From the IMG/VR virus record IMGVR_UViG_3300035112_000009, positions 1 through 63,048 of that record: 63,048 bases of DNA, one strand, 5' to 3'. This stretch comes from a virus. Of the stretch, positions 15,675 to 22,878 are shown piece after piece (position 1 is the first letter of the stretch; the number at the start of each line of letters is the position of its first letter). The notes beneath the pieces are model-generated. The model searched no databases and was not told the DNA's origin. It saw only the letters and a list, made by a program, of their open reading frames with translations. Position numbers and translations under genes: made by a program.

Positions 15675-16057
15675 TGTTGAATTCCTTTAATGTTTGGCTG
15701 TTTCGTTGCCCTTAAAATCGTTCGCGCATACTTTGAAATTGCCTTGTTTCGCTTATCCTCTTCCGCCTGAATCTTCTCTTGCTTCTTGGCGTTGATTAGC
15801 AATCGCCTGAGCGCAGCTTCCACGTGTGCGCAGTGCTTTGAAAAAGAATTAGCGGGGCAGACTTCGCCAGTCTCACGATCCACGCATTCAATCTTGATAA
15901 CGCCCGTGTCACTGCGATCCAGGGTGACGACTCTTACCGCTTTTCCCGGCTCTGGAATCACCAGATAAGTGAAGGGCGAAAGAGTACGAACGTGCATCCG
16001 CTTGGCGCGGCGCAGGACGTGCGGACTTGGGCTGTTTGATTGTTGCGCCGAAATCAT
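15671..16057 (-). CDS. SWIM-like zinc-finger protein
   Basis: 128 aa. After a small beta domain, C-x9-C-x8-C-x-H (CVDRETGEVC ... HCAHVEAALR) resembles a SWIM finger. A basic helical tail follows. Sits just upstream of erf and may assist recombination; inference from position only. Confidence 0.5.
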   Translation of the reverse strand: MISAQQSNSPSPHVLRRAKRMHVRTLSPFTYLVIPEPGKAVRVVTLDRSDTGVIKIECVDRETGEVCPANSFSKHCAHVEAALRRLLINAKKQEKIQAEEDKRNKAISKYARTILRATKQPNIKGIQQ

Positions 16058-16069
16058 CCTTACCCCTTC

Positions 16070-16297
16070 TCAACCAACCCGCACAGCGTTATTTGCTGCG
16101 TTCTTAGCGTCCAAAACTCTGTCCAGATGGTCGATTCGTAACAGTCCGGGCGTACATGCCACTTCAACGATCCGACGCTGTGCAGGGCTTAATCTCCACG
16201 CCCAAATAGGCTTTCCGCGCACCGTGATTGAGCGAGACATTGCAACCCCGTCAACGAGCCTTCTGACTTGCTGTAAATCTTTTGCTGTTGGGTTCAT
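16070..16297 (-). CDS. Hypothetical protein, 75 aa
   Basis: Basic helical protein (LSPAQRRIVEVA, LLRIDHLDRVLDAK); possible wHTH but not certain. Start overlaps the stop of the tiny upstream gene. Confidence 0.5.
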   Translation of the reverse strand: MNPTAKDLQQVRRLVDGVAMSRSITVRGKPIWAWRLSPAQRRIVEVACTPGLLRIDHLDRVLDAKNAANNAVRVG

Positions 16298-16437
16298 AGA
16301 TACCTCTCAATCACACGCATAGCGCTGCAGAAGCAGATCGCATAACAAACAAACTTCTCACCATCGAACACGCCATGAGTTATTAACCTTGTGCCGTCAT
16401 GTGTGCGGAAGATTTGGGGTCTGATTGTTAGCGTCAT
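16294..16437 (-). CDS. Small protein, 47 aa, abutting the tnpB-2 insertion
   Basis: ATG 16437 with GAGG upstream, TGA 16294-16296 overlapping the next ATG. The C-terminal half is hydrophobic and Cys-rich (FVCYAICFCSAM). Its start lies about 30 bases past the tnpB-2 stop, so the element inserted right at its 5' side. Confidence 0.5.
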   Translation of the reverse strand: MTLTIRPQIFRTHDGTRLITHGVFDGEKFVCYAICFCSAMRVIERYL

Positions 16438-16464
16438 ATCTTGAGCCTCTTCGCCTTTGCATAA

Positions 16465-16476
16465 CTGAAGTTTCAG
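16465..16476 (-). ncRNA. Terminal palindrome over tnpB-2 stop, candidate omega-RNA hairpin
   Basis: CTGAAGTTTCAG overlaps the TGA stop; on the minus strand it folds as CTGAA-AC-TTCAG. IS605-type elements end with such subterminal hairpins, and the omega RNA scaffold ends just beyond them, putting the guide near 16440-16460. Confidence 0.4.
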
Positions 16477-17519
16477 GCGGCAATCGCTTGCCTCTCGTGG
16501 GCGGCTCCCGCCCCGGCATTCAACGTGTTCACGGCAGCGTTAATATCTCTGTCGTGCTCGGCATCACAGCCGCACGTCCAACGCCTTACCTTCAACCCTG
16601 CAAGCCCTCGCGGCCCAGTCAAAGCACCGCAAGTCGAACAGGTGATGGTGGATCTTCTGGAATCAGGTTCGTCATATTCGCTACCGCCTATACGGCTCTT
16701 GTAGGCGAACATCTGACGCATCTGATAGTGCCCCGAACTCAGGACGCTCTTGCCAAATCGCTTGGCAATTCCCTTGATGTTGTCTTTGCTGAATCTGATT
16801 ACGACGTTCTCTGAAACGAGTCGCCGCGTGAGTTTATGATTGCGATCCTTGCGCTGGTTAGTTATGCGCTCCTGGATTCGTGCGGTCAGCCTACGATCAT
16901 TCCCGCGCTGTGCCTGAGCAAGCCTCAAGGCCAAAGCCTCGCGCTCTCGCGGGTGCGCAATCTTTTCGCCAGTTGAAAGTGTTAGCAGATCGCTGAAGCC
17001 GGGATCGATTCCGATTTGACCATTGGCAATTCGCGGGATCGCATTGGGCTGCGCTTGAATGAAAACACAGAGACACCAACCAGAAGCCCTCTTTACGATC
17101 CACATCTGTCCGATATGACCTTCGGGAACGTCTTGCGCATGGAACCGGACGCGTCCGAGCTTAACCACTGAAACCCGGTCCCCATAAATCTTAGTTCCGT
17201 GAGCAAAGGCGATTGAGTTGAGACGATTGCGATAGCCTTTTAGGTGAGGCTTGCGACCGATCTTCTTAAAACATCGCTGCCACGCTTCGTGCGCAGTTTT
17301 GAGCGTGCCATCGATCACGTCCTGAGGGACTCCGATCTTTGCGCCGTGACCATTGAGTAGCTTTTGCAGGCTGAACGATGAATAGTAGATACCACCCTGA
17401 GCGTCTTGCTCGATCTTTCTCACGCCCCAATTCCACACCGATCCAAGATGGCGCAGCCAATGGTTCAACTGGCGCTCTTGGCGCGGCGTGAGTTTCAGTT
17501 TTAGCTGGCGTTGAATCAT
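16473..17519 (-). CDS. tnpB: TnpB-like protein with altered RuvC-II residue
   Basis: 348 aa from ATG 17519 (a TTG at 17543 is possible). RuvC-I GIDPGFSDLL (Asp172), zinc ribbon CSTCG/CGC, and RuvC-III DRDINAA (Asp325) are present. At the RuvC-II position, where TnpB-1 has VENLNVKG, this protein reads FSKDNIKG, so the Glu is replaced by Ser244. Glu284, just before the zinc ribbon, could serve instead; branches of TnpB with rearranged catalytic sites are known. Otherwise it would be nuclease-dead. No tnpA. Located between the first switch regulator and the recombination genes. Confidence 0.85.
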   Translation of the reverse strand: MIQRQLKLKLTPRQERQLNHWLRHLGSVWNWGVRKIEQDAQGGIYYSSFSLQKLLNGHGAKIGVPQDVIDGTLKTAHEAWQRCFKKIGRKPHLKGYRNRLNSIAFAHGTKIYGDRVSVVKLGRVRFHAQDVPEGHIGQMWIVKRASGWCLCVFIQAQPNAIPRIANGQIGIDPGFSDLLTLSTGEKIAHPREREALALRLAQAQRGNDRRLTARIQERITNQRKDRNHKLTRRLVSENVVIRFSKDNIKGIAKRFGKSVLSSGHYQMRQMFAYKSRIGGSEYDEPDSRRSTITCSTCGALTGPRGLAGLKVRRWTCGCDAEHDRDINAAVNTLNAGAGAAHERQAIAA

Positions 17520-17592
17520 CTTGTCTTGAGCCCGTTCGGTCAATTTGCTGCTTTGCGGAATCTCGCGTTCGTGATATACAGACTGGAAAATT

Positions 17593-17620
17593 CAGGGCGA
17601 GCGAAACTTAACCCGCCCTG
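17593..17620 (-). other. Hairpin between XRE gene and tnpB-2
   Basis: CAGGGCG (17593-17599) pairs with CGCCCTG (17614-17620), 14-nt loop, no T tract. It may be the left-end hairpin of the tnpB-2 element or a weak terminator of the regulator gene. Confidence 0.4.
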
Positions 17621-17621
17621 C

Positions 17622-17891
17622 CTACCGCGCAGAACCCCCATTCAACACGGCAAGATGAAACTTTGATTTCGGTAGTTCGAGGTCGAATAAGTGCTTCCAA
17701 CTAACGCCCAAGCCGTCTGCCATTTGCCGGAGCTTCGTTGTGGTCTTGAGTTTTCCGGCCAGAGCTGCATCAACGGAGGGACGGGAAACGCCGCACTCGT
17801 CGGCGGTTTGAATGATGTCCCAGCCCCGGCGCTCCATTGCGTAGGCTATTAAATCGACTCGGTACAGTGGCGTTTTATTTGTGGTTGGCAT
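17622..17891 (-). CDS. XRE-family regulator heading the leftward early operon
   Basis: 89 aa from ATG 17891 (AGGA 10 bases upstream; longer frames upstream read through the promoter). HTH: WDIIQTADECGVSRPSVDAA, then LAGKLKTTTKLRQMADGLGV. As the first gene in the same direction as the recombination and replication genes, a Cro-like role is likelier than CI. A repressor role cannot be excluded. Its promoter and operators are at 17893-17955. Confidence 0.75.
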   Translation of the reverse strand: MPTTNKTPLYRVDLIAYAMERRGWDIIQTADECGVSRPSVDAALAGKLKTTTKLRQMADGLGVSWKHLFDLELPKSKFHLAVLNGGSAR

Positions 17892-17892
17892 C

Positions 17893-17955
17893 CGATTATT
17901 TCCTGCTAGGGGGATAATAAAAAACTTTTCATGAGAAGTCAACAAGAAATAATCG
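17893..17955 (-). promoter_or_regulatory. Switch promoter with operators
   Basis: Minus-strand promoter: -35 TTGACT (17942-17937), 17-bp spacer, -10 TATTAT (17919-17914). A near-palindrome ACTTTTCATGAGAAGT (17924-17939) covers the spacer. A perfect 10-bp inverted repeat, CGATTATTTC (17893-17902) and GAAATAATCG (17946-17955), brackets it. CAGGAAATAATCGG, the minus-strand form of the left arm, is repeated exactly at 19887-19900. Geometry fits an autoregulated operator. Confidence 0.65.
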
Positions 17956-17990
17956 AAATCTTTCCGACTATAGTGGGACGGCCCGGTGCT

Positions 17991-18392
17991 ATGCTTCCGG
18001 ATACCGTGAAAAGGCAGAGAGAAACGCTGCAAGAGTGGATTCAGCGTAAGGATAAAGAAATGCAGGGCACCCTGATCGGTGACCGCTATGCGGGCCACCC
18101 GGCCCTCTCGGATCGGGCCAAGCGCCGGGGACATGCCATCTCTGCGGGTTATCTGGATAACCTCGCAAACGGCAAAGCCACGAACCCCAGCGCGAAGCTA
18201 ATGGAGGCCATCGCAGCGGCTTATGCCGTGCCCCTTACGGAGATCATTGCCGTTGTTTTTGACTTGCCGAGTGATCAGGCAGTGAATGGGATTGCCAGGG
18301 ATTTGATTGAGAAATACGAAACTCTTCCACCATCAAAGCAGCGGGAGAAGCAGCCTTTATTGGAAATGGTGATCCGGGAACTTCAGCGGTAG
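17991..18392 (+). CDS. XRE-family regulator, CI-like candidate
   Basis: 133 aa from ATG 17991; an ATG at 17931 falls inside the operator palindrome and is less likely. The HTH region is split by a short insert (LQEWIQRKD ... GHAISAGYLDNLANGKATNP, then AKLMEAIAAAYAVPLTEI), followed by a helical tail (EKYETLPPSKQREKQ) that may dimerise. A TATAGT -10 is at 17969-17974 with a poor -35, so activation may be needed. Divergent from the Cro-like gene across the shared operators. Confidence 0.75.
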   Translation: MLPDTVKRQRETLQEWIQRKDKEMQGTLIGDRYAGHPALSDRAKRRGHAISAGYLDNLANGKATNPSAKLMEAIAAAYAVPLTEIIAVVFDLPSDQAVNGIARDLIEKYETLPPSKQREKQPLLEMVIRELQR

Positions 18393-18393
18393 G

Positions 18394-19350
18394 CTAATTC
18401 TCTGAGTCGGTCTGAGGCTCGTCTATTTGCTGAGGTCGAAATCTCGCAACCTGAGCCTGATAGAAATTCTCAAACTCCGCGGTTAAAACAATCAGTCTGC
18501 GCATGGCTCGATCTGCAATAGGCTCGTCAGGCATTGAGAGCCCAGCGATTAATTCAAATAATTCCAGAGCGTGTTGGGCGTCATCATTGACCGTTAAGGT
18601 ATGAATGAGTTCTTCTGAACGTTCCAGTGTCAGGGCAAGAGGCATTGTGCGGCTAGCCTTTCCGGGAGACGAGGGTTGACGGGGCGAGTCAACAAGGTCG
18701 GGCGTATCTTCTAACATGATCCGCTTATCGTACACAAGACTTAAACGCTCAAATTCCAACCGTGCGGCTGTTTTATTTTCGCAGAGAACCAATGCGATCC
18801 CGTGCGTAGTCAAAGCCTCGGCTAACACGTTGGGCTGATCTACCTGTTGAAGTAATTCTACCGCAACCCGGCTTTCTATTTCTGCCGCTTCCGCGTTTCC
18901 TTCATCTAAGAAGATTCGCGCCTTCTGATCATGCGACTGCCCAAGATTCCCGGTATCGGTAAACAATGTCAGCGCCTTATCGACGCTTTCATGCGCGAGC
19001 ACGTGATTACCTAACAGTGAAAAAGATCGGGCCGCGTTGTTCATGGCGATCGCTTGAAGTTCGACGTTCCCACAGGCTTCAAAGTGCGCCGCAGCGCCGG
19101 AGAATTCAATGACGGCCGGATCGTGCTGTCCCAAGTCTTGCAGCGCCATCGCCCTGGTATTGTGAAACCTCCCCCGCCGATCATCTGAAACCATCTCAAT
19201 CATGGGTTCAGCTTCCGCAAGCAAGTCCAGCGAAGCCTGAAAATCGCCCCGTTTCCATAGATCCACCGCTTCCGTAAGCAGAGCACAGAACCGTACCTCA
19301 ACCTCTCGGTCTACGCTCTGATTTGTCGCAAAAATAAAAGCTGAACTCAA
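18394..19350 (-). CDS. TPR-repeat protein in the lysogeny switch, candidate peptide sensor
   Basis: 318 aa, TTG start at 19350 behind GGGGAGAAC (no ATG before residue 50). Helical repeats of TPR type run from about residue 30 to 200 (for example RFHNTRAMALQDLGQHDPAV, AIAMNNAARSFSLLGNHVLA). A Ser/Pro linker (about 220-235) and a second helical block follow. No DNA-binding domain. Stop is one base from the convergent CI-like gene. It starts 14 bp from the divergent secreted-peptide gene. TPR proteins without HTH can sense peptides (Rap-type); that role here is inference. Confidence 0.75.
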   Translation of the reverse strand: MSSAFIFATNQSVDREVEVRFCALLTEAVDLWKRGDFQASLDLLAEAEPMIEMVSDDRRGRFHNTRAMALQDLGQHDPAVIEFSGAAAHFEACGNVELQAIAMNNAARSFSLLGNHVLAHESVDKALTLFTDTGNLGQSHDQKARIFLDEGNAEAAEIESRVAVELLQQVDQPNVLAEALTTHGIALVLCENKTAARLEFERLSLVYDKRIMLEDTPDLVDSPRQPSSPGKASRTMPLALTLERSEELIHTLTVNDDAQHALELFELIAGLSMPDEPIADRAMRRLIVLTAEFENFYQAQVARFRPQQIDEPQTDSEN

Positions 19351-19364
19351 GCTAAGTTCTCCCC

Positions 19365-19532
19365 ATGAAAAAGCTACTTTTCGCCCTAACCATCGTGTGC
19401 GTTATCGCCCTTTCCGTCATAGCTCAGGAACCTCCGGTGTGCATACCGGGGAGCATACCCACGCCGCCGGGATGCGCCGAACCGTCGTCATTTATGGACG
19501 ATGTTCTGTGCGCGGTCGGATTCTGCTTCTAA
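19365..19532 (+). CDS. Small secreted peptide, candidate signalling pro-peptide
   Basis: 55 aa, ATG 19365 to TAA 19530-19532. Clear Sec signal: MKK, hydrophobic core LLFALTIVCVIALSV, cleavage after VIA before QEPP. The predicted mature part is 35 aa, Pro-rich in its first half, with four Cys (positions 26, 37, 49 and 54 of the precursor) and a hydrophobic CAVGFCF end. No Shine-Dalgarno is visible. Its start is 14 bp from the TPR gene (divergent) and its end overlaps the XRE-3 gene by 4 bp (convergent). Confidence 0.6.
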   Translation: MKKLLFALTIVCVIALSVIAQEPPVCIPGSIPTPPGCAEPSSFMDDVLCAVGFCF

Positions 19533-19804
19533 CGCTTCTTCCCGTTCGCTTCTGCCGACTTAGGGCGACGTGTGCCTACAAACTGAACCAAGTCGCCAAC
19601 GTTGCAGTTTAACGCCCTTGCAATCTTCCACAAGGTTCGCAAGTCGGGCAATCGTGAGCCGTTTTTAGGGTTGTAATTCCACGCCGCTGTAGCCATTGAG
19701 CGGCTTATGTTTGCAGCTGCTGCTAACTGGCTCGGGTTCTCAATCTTCTTGGATTCAAGAGCCCGCGCAGCTCTCTGAATCGTCAATCGAATATCAGGTT
19801 CCAT
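19529..19804 (-). CDS. XRE-family regulator (HTH_26-like)
   Basis: 91 aa from ATG 19804. HTH: NPSQLAAAANISRSMATAAW, then RLPDLRTLWKIARALNCNVG, basic C-terminal tail ANGKKR. Its own promoter reads TTGAAG, 17 bp, TATAGT and places +1 at or next to the ATG (leaderless). Convergent with the peptide gene, overlapping 4 bp. Third DNA-binding regulator of the switch. Confidence 0.75.
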   Translation of the reverse strand: MEPDIRLTIQRAARALESKKIENPSQLAAAANISRSMATAAWNYNPKNGSRLPDLRTLWKIARALNCNVGDLVQFVGTRRPKSAEANGKKR

Positions 19805-19811
19805 GCCCCGC

Positions 19812-19840
19812 ACTATACCGATCCGGCATTAAAACTTCAA
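19812..19840 (-). promoter_or_regulatory. Promoter of XRE-3, leaderless
   Basis: -35 TTGAAG (19840-19835), 17-bp spacer, -10 TATAGT (19817-19812); the ATG at 19804 is 7 bases beyond the -10, so the mRNA should have no or almost no leader. Confidence 0.6.
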
Positions 19841-19886
19841 TCTTTATTTGTACCGTTTGCGGAACGCCTTTAGCCTCAAGGGGTTA

Positions 19887-19900
19887 CAGGAAATAATCGG
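19887..19900 (+). promoter_or_regulatory. Operator-like 14-mer before the rightward early operon
   Basis: CAGGAAATAATCGG is identical to the minus strand at 17905-17892, next to the switch promoter. It lies 55 bp before the first gene of the 19.95-27.24 kb operon. A GTACC/GGTAC hairpin (19929-19944) and AT-rich AATAAT words between suggest the promoter is here. Confidence 0.5.
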
Positions 19901-19954
19901 CTATCGACAAATAATAGTAGACAAGAGCGTACCTTTCGCGGTACAGTAACGCGT

Positions 19955-20551
19955 ATGGCAACAACACGGCGACCATGTAAAGAGGCGGGGTGCGAGCGAC
20001 GAGCGTGTGCGCGGGGATGGTGCACGGCACATTACCAGCGCTGGTACAAAGGTCAGCCCATGAACGGCCCGATTCAAGCGTATCGGGTAGGCATTAAGTC
20101 GCCTTGCGGGGTTGAAGGCTGCGAGCGAATTGCCAGCACTCGCGGCCTCTGTGTGCGGCACTATTCGCGTGTACGCAAATACGGCGATCCGTTGGCTTAT
20201 CACCGAAAGGGCCGGCCTCCTATCAGGACGGAGCTTCCGCCCGAAACAAGCCCTACAAAGCTCGGTAGACTTTTAGGTGTATCCCGGCAGCGTGCGCATC
20301 AGCTCTTGAACAAAGAAGCGCACAACGCGCGCATCGTACTCGGCCAAGCCGTCAAAGCCGGGACAGTAACTAAGCCAGAAAGGTGCGAACGCTGCCAAAA
20401 ACAAACCAGCGATCTTGAGGCTCATCATTGGGATTATCGAGAAGCCTTAGACGTGCGCTGGCTCTGTCCGCTCTGTCACGCAATCGTTCATCCCCACGGT
20501 AACAAATACGGGAGAAGCGGAAAGCCTAGCCCTGAATCAATCGCAGCGTAG
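19955..20551 (+). CDS. Zinc-knuckle and HNH-like DNA-binding protein
   Basis: 198 aa. Two related N-terminal motifs of form C-x4-C-x8-C-x2-H (about 8-30 and 52-76), a helix-turn-helix (LGRLLGVSRQRAHQLLNKEA), and a C-terminal C-x2-C ... HH ... C-x2-CH HNH-like site (CERCQKQ, EAHHWDY, CPLCHAIVH). Resembles phage HNH endonuclease-like proteins. First gene of the rightward operon, so a regulator or early nuclease. Confidence 0.6.
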   Translation: MATTRRPCKEAGCERRACARGWCTAHYQRWYKGQPMNGPIQAYRVGIKSPCGVEGCERIASTRGLCVRHYSRVRKYGDPLAYHRKGRPPIRTELPPETSPTKLGRLLGVSRQRAHQLLNKEAHNARIVLGQAVKAGTVTKPERCERCQKQTSDLEAHHWDYREALDVRWLCPLCHAIVHPHGNKYGRSGKPSPESIAA

Positions 20552-20600
20552 CTCAGAGCGGCAGAAGATGGCCGCGTAAACGAAAGAGGGGGAATCACTA

Positions 20601-20858
20601 ATGCAAAACAACCCAACACAATCACCCGCACAGTCAACCAGCGAGAGAACCCTGCTGTGTGGCTGCGGCCCTCAGCTTTGTCCTGAACACGCGCCGCCAG
20701 CGTTAGAACATCCTCCACTACGATCACTTTGGGAGATTCAAGCAGAGAAATATGCGCACTGTGATCACAACATGGTGAGGGATGACAACCACAACTTGCG
20801 ATTCTCTTTCAGTCGATATGTGTGCGCTAAGGGATGCGGATTGAAACAGGATTTCTAA
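20601..20858 (+). CDS. Cys-rich small protein, 85 aa
   Basis: Good ribosome-binding site (GAGGGGGAA). CGCGPQLCPEH near the N terminus, CDH in the middle and CAKGCG at the end suggest metal binding. Unknown function. Confidence 0.5.
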   Translation: MQNNPTQSPAQSTSERTLLCGCGPQLCPEHAPPALEHPPLRSLWEIQAEKYAHCDHNMVRDDNHNLRFSFSRYVCAKGCGLKQDF

Positions 20859-21040
20859 TGAGTGAAAAACGATATTTAGGCGACTCGGTGTATGCCAATT
20901 TCGATGGTTATCACGTTGTTTTGACGACCGAAAACGGCTACGGGCCAAGCAACACAATCGCGCTAGAGCCCGCGGTGCTTGATGCGCTTAACGAATACGT
21001 GAAAGGAATTTATGGACAACGAACGACAACAGAAGATTGA
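20858..21040 (+). CDS. Hypothetical small protein, 60 aa
   Basis: ATG overlaps the upstream stop (TAATG). Beta-rich first half (VYANFDGYHVVLTTENG), then a helix. Short conserved phage proteins with this fold are common; function unknown. Confidence 0.55.
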   Translation: MSEKRYLGDSVYANFDGYHVVLTTENGYGPSNTIALEPAVLDALNEYVKGIYGQRTTTED

Positions 21041-21422
21041 TGCAATGCGGCGGATTTGCGACTTCTTAGAATCGCATCCTGAGTTTAAACTGCCCTACGA
21101 AATGAACACGGGCAAAACAACGGCATTCCCGTCAGGCAAGGCTGACTTTGCCGCTCATGTGCGAATGCTCGGCAGCGGAAACAAGGAAGTTGACGATAGT
21201 TTCTTCCGTTTTTCCCGCGACTTCGGCGGCGTGGTAATCGAACTAGCGGAGTCCCGCGATCTTATCTGTGATCGCGTCGTTGTCGGCACGAAAGAGATCG
21301 AAACTGAAGAAGCTGATCCGGTTGCTGTCGCTGCAATTCCGAAGGTCAAGGTTAGGAAGCAAGTTGAGATCGTGGAATGGCGATGCCCTGACAACCTGTT
21401 AAGCGCGGCTCAGTCGGCCTGA
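21012..21422 (+). CDS. Hypothetical protein, 136 aa
   Basis: Overlaps the preceding gene by 29 bases; AAAGGA precedes the ATG. N-terminal helix (MRRICDFLESHPEFKLP), then a mixed region, then a Val-rich tail. Not recognised. Confidence 0.55.
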   Translation: MDNERQQKIDAMRRICDFLESHPEFKLPYEMNTGKTTAFPSGKADFAAHVRMLGSGNKEVDDSFFRFSRDFGGVVIELAESRDLICDRVVVGTKEIETEEADPVAVAAIPKVKVRKQVEIVEWRCPDNLLSAAQSA

Positions 21423-21453
21423 CGCCCTCTGTAGAGATTGAAAGGGAGAAACG

Positions 21454-21768
21454 ATGGCGAAATATCCGTTACATGAAAAGCTGAAAGCGCACGAGCACGA
21501 ATCGCGGGTGCTGAGTGGCTTCCTCGACATGCTTGATGAACAAGGGCTCACGCTCGGGAAATATCACTCGCACACTGAGGAATGTTTTTACGAACACGAA
21601 GAGTGGGGGCGAACCCGAGGCTGCGGACTACAAGAAGGGCTTTACAGCTTCGATGTCCCGTCTAAGGCTGAACTCATCGGACTGTATCTCGACATTGATC
21701 CGAAGGCTCTGAGCGCAGAAAAAGACGCGATGTATGCCGAGATTGTAGCGGCGAACAAACCTCGATAA
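21454..21768 (+). CDS. Hypothetical protein, 104 aa
   Basis: AAAGGGAGAA ribosome-binding site. His/Cys-containing acidic protein (KYHSHTEECFYEHEEW). Not recognised. Confidence 0.55.
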   Translation: MAKYPLHEKLKAHEHESRVLSGFLDMLDEQGLTLGKYHSHTEECFYEHEEWGRTRGCGLQEGLYSFDVPSKAELIGLYLDIDPKALSAEKDAMYAEIVAANKPR

Positions 21769-21802
21769 GCCGCCACGGGGCAGGGGGAGAAGGGGATTAG
21801 TT

Positions 21803-22165
21803 ATGAGTGAAACAAAGAACAAGGATCGACCCGCGCTATTGCCGTGTCCGTTTTGCGGGAGTACCAGCACCGTGTGGAGCGATCACTTTCAGCGAGTTCG
21901 CTGTAACGGTTGCTTCATTGGAACAAGTCCTCCGAATGTTCGCATCACGGGACAAGCCAGAGACGATTTAATCATGCGCTCTGTGGCTCAGTGGAACGCC
22001 CGCGCCTTTCCCTCAGAGGCAGACAGGGGACTGCTGGAAGAGATTCGAGACGCGATGCCGAAGTGGATTTATTGCGTGGCCGAAAACGGCGAACACGATA
22101 ATGCTTTGGTGAAGCGTTATCTCGATCCGCTAATCGATCTAATTGGAAGGCTAGGTACTCAATGA
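21803..22165 (+). CDS. Lar-like restriction alleviation protein
   Basis: 120 aa. LLPCPFCGS, then VRCNGCF, then SVAQWNARA reproduces the Lar-family zinc ribbon and WN-R ending. The C-terminal 50 residues are an extra helical part. Lar modulates host restriction; together with three methyltransferases it suggests strong restriction pressure. Confidence 0.7.
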   Translation: MSETKNKDRPALLPCPFCGSTSTVWSDHFQRVRCNGCFIGTSPPNVRITGQARDDLIMRSVAQWNARAFPSEADRGLLEEIRDAMPKWIYCVAENGEHDNALVKRYLDPLIDLIGRLGTQ

Positions 22166-22449
22166 GCAACGAAATCAAGTCTGACGAAGTAACGGGGCTG
22201 TGGGCAGAGTATTTTGCCATGCTGAAAGAGCGGCGAATAGCGGGCACGAAAAGCACGGAAATCGCTTACGTCGCGGGCCGCGCTGATCAGTCAAAGTTAT
22301 TCGTCGAACAATACGACCGCAGGGAATCTGTAATAGCGGATCTAGTAGCTGCGATGGAAGGGCTGGAAGAATACTATTTGGCCTCTGGGCAAAGATGGGA
22401 CGCTGCCAGGGCTGCTCTGAAGTCTTGGGAAGAGGTAACGAAACAATGA
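22162..22449 (+). CDS. Hypothetical protein, 95 aa
   Basis: ATGA overlap with the Lar-like gene. Helical (VTGLWAEYFAMLKERR, AYVAGRADQSKLFVEQ). Unknown. Confidence 0.5.
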   Translation: MSNEIKSDEVTGLWAEYFAMLKERRIAGTKSTEIAYVAGRADQSKLFVEQYDRRESVIADLVAAMEGLEEYYLASGQRWDAARAALKSWEEVTKQ

Positions 22450-22649
22450 CACCTGAGCAACACAGAGACGCCGCAGCCAGCACGGGCATGGACACGCAAA
22501 GGGCTATCTACCACGCGACAATGGGCGTACTTGAAGCTCTATTGCAAATGGACATCTGTGGACATGGAGTTCGAGGCTTCTGCAAGGATTGTGTGCGCAT
22601 CGAGTTTCTGAGTTATCCGATTGCCGTGAGAGAGGCGGGTAAATCATGA
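22446..22649 (+). CDS. Hypothetical protein, 67 aa
   Basis: Start at 22446 overlaps the upstream stop (ATGA). Contains CGHGVRGFCKDC, a compact metal site. Unknown. Confidence 0.5.
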   Translation: MTPEQHRDAAASTGMDTQRAIYHATMGVLEALLQMDICGHGVRGFCKDCVRIEFLSYPIAVREAGKS

Positions 22650-22855
22650 GCGCGATTCTGAGCGCTGAACCCGACGACTGGCCAGATGGCTACTGCGAAC
22701 TAGCCCCAGAACCAGGGGCGCATTGTTATCGCAAGGCTGTTCGCGTCGTTTCTGAGCCTTACACACCCGGCAGATTCAAGATTAAGTGTTGCGATGAATG
22801 CGCTCAGAGCTTGATTGATTCTGGGTATCACGATCGAGGGTTAGTGAACGGATAG
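22646..22855 (+). CDS. Cys-containing small protein, 69 aa
   Basis: ATGA coupling. CYRKAV and KCCDECAQSL pairs suggest a zinc ribbon. Unknown function. Confidence 0.5.
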   Translation: MSAILSAEPDDWPDGYCELAPEPGAHCYRKAVRVVSEPYTPGRFKIKCCDECAQSLIDSGYHDRGLVNG

Positions 22856-22878
22856 CTTCTAACTGAAAGGGAGAATTG

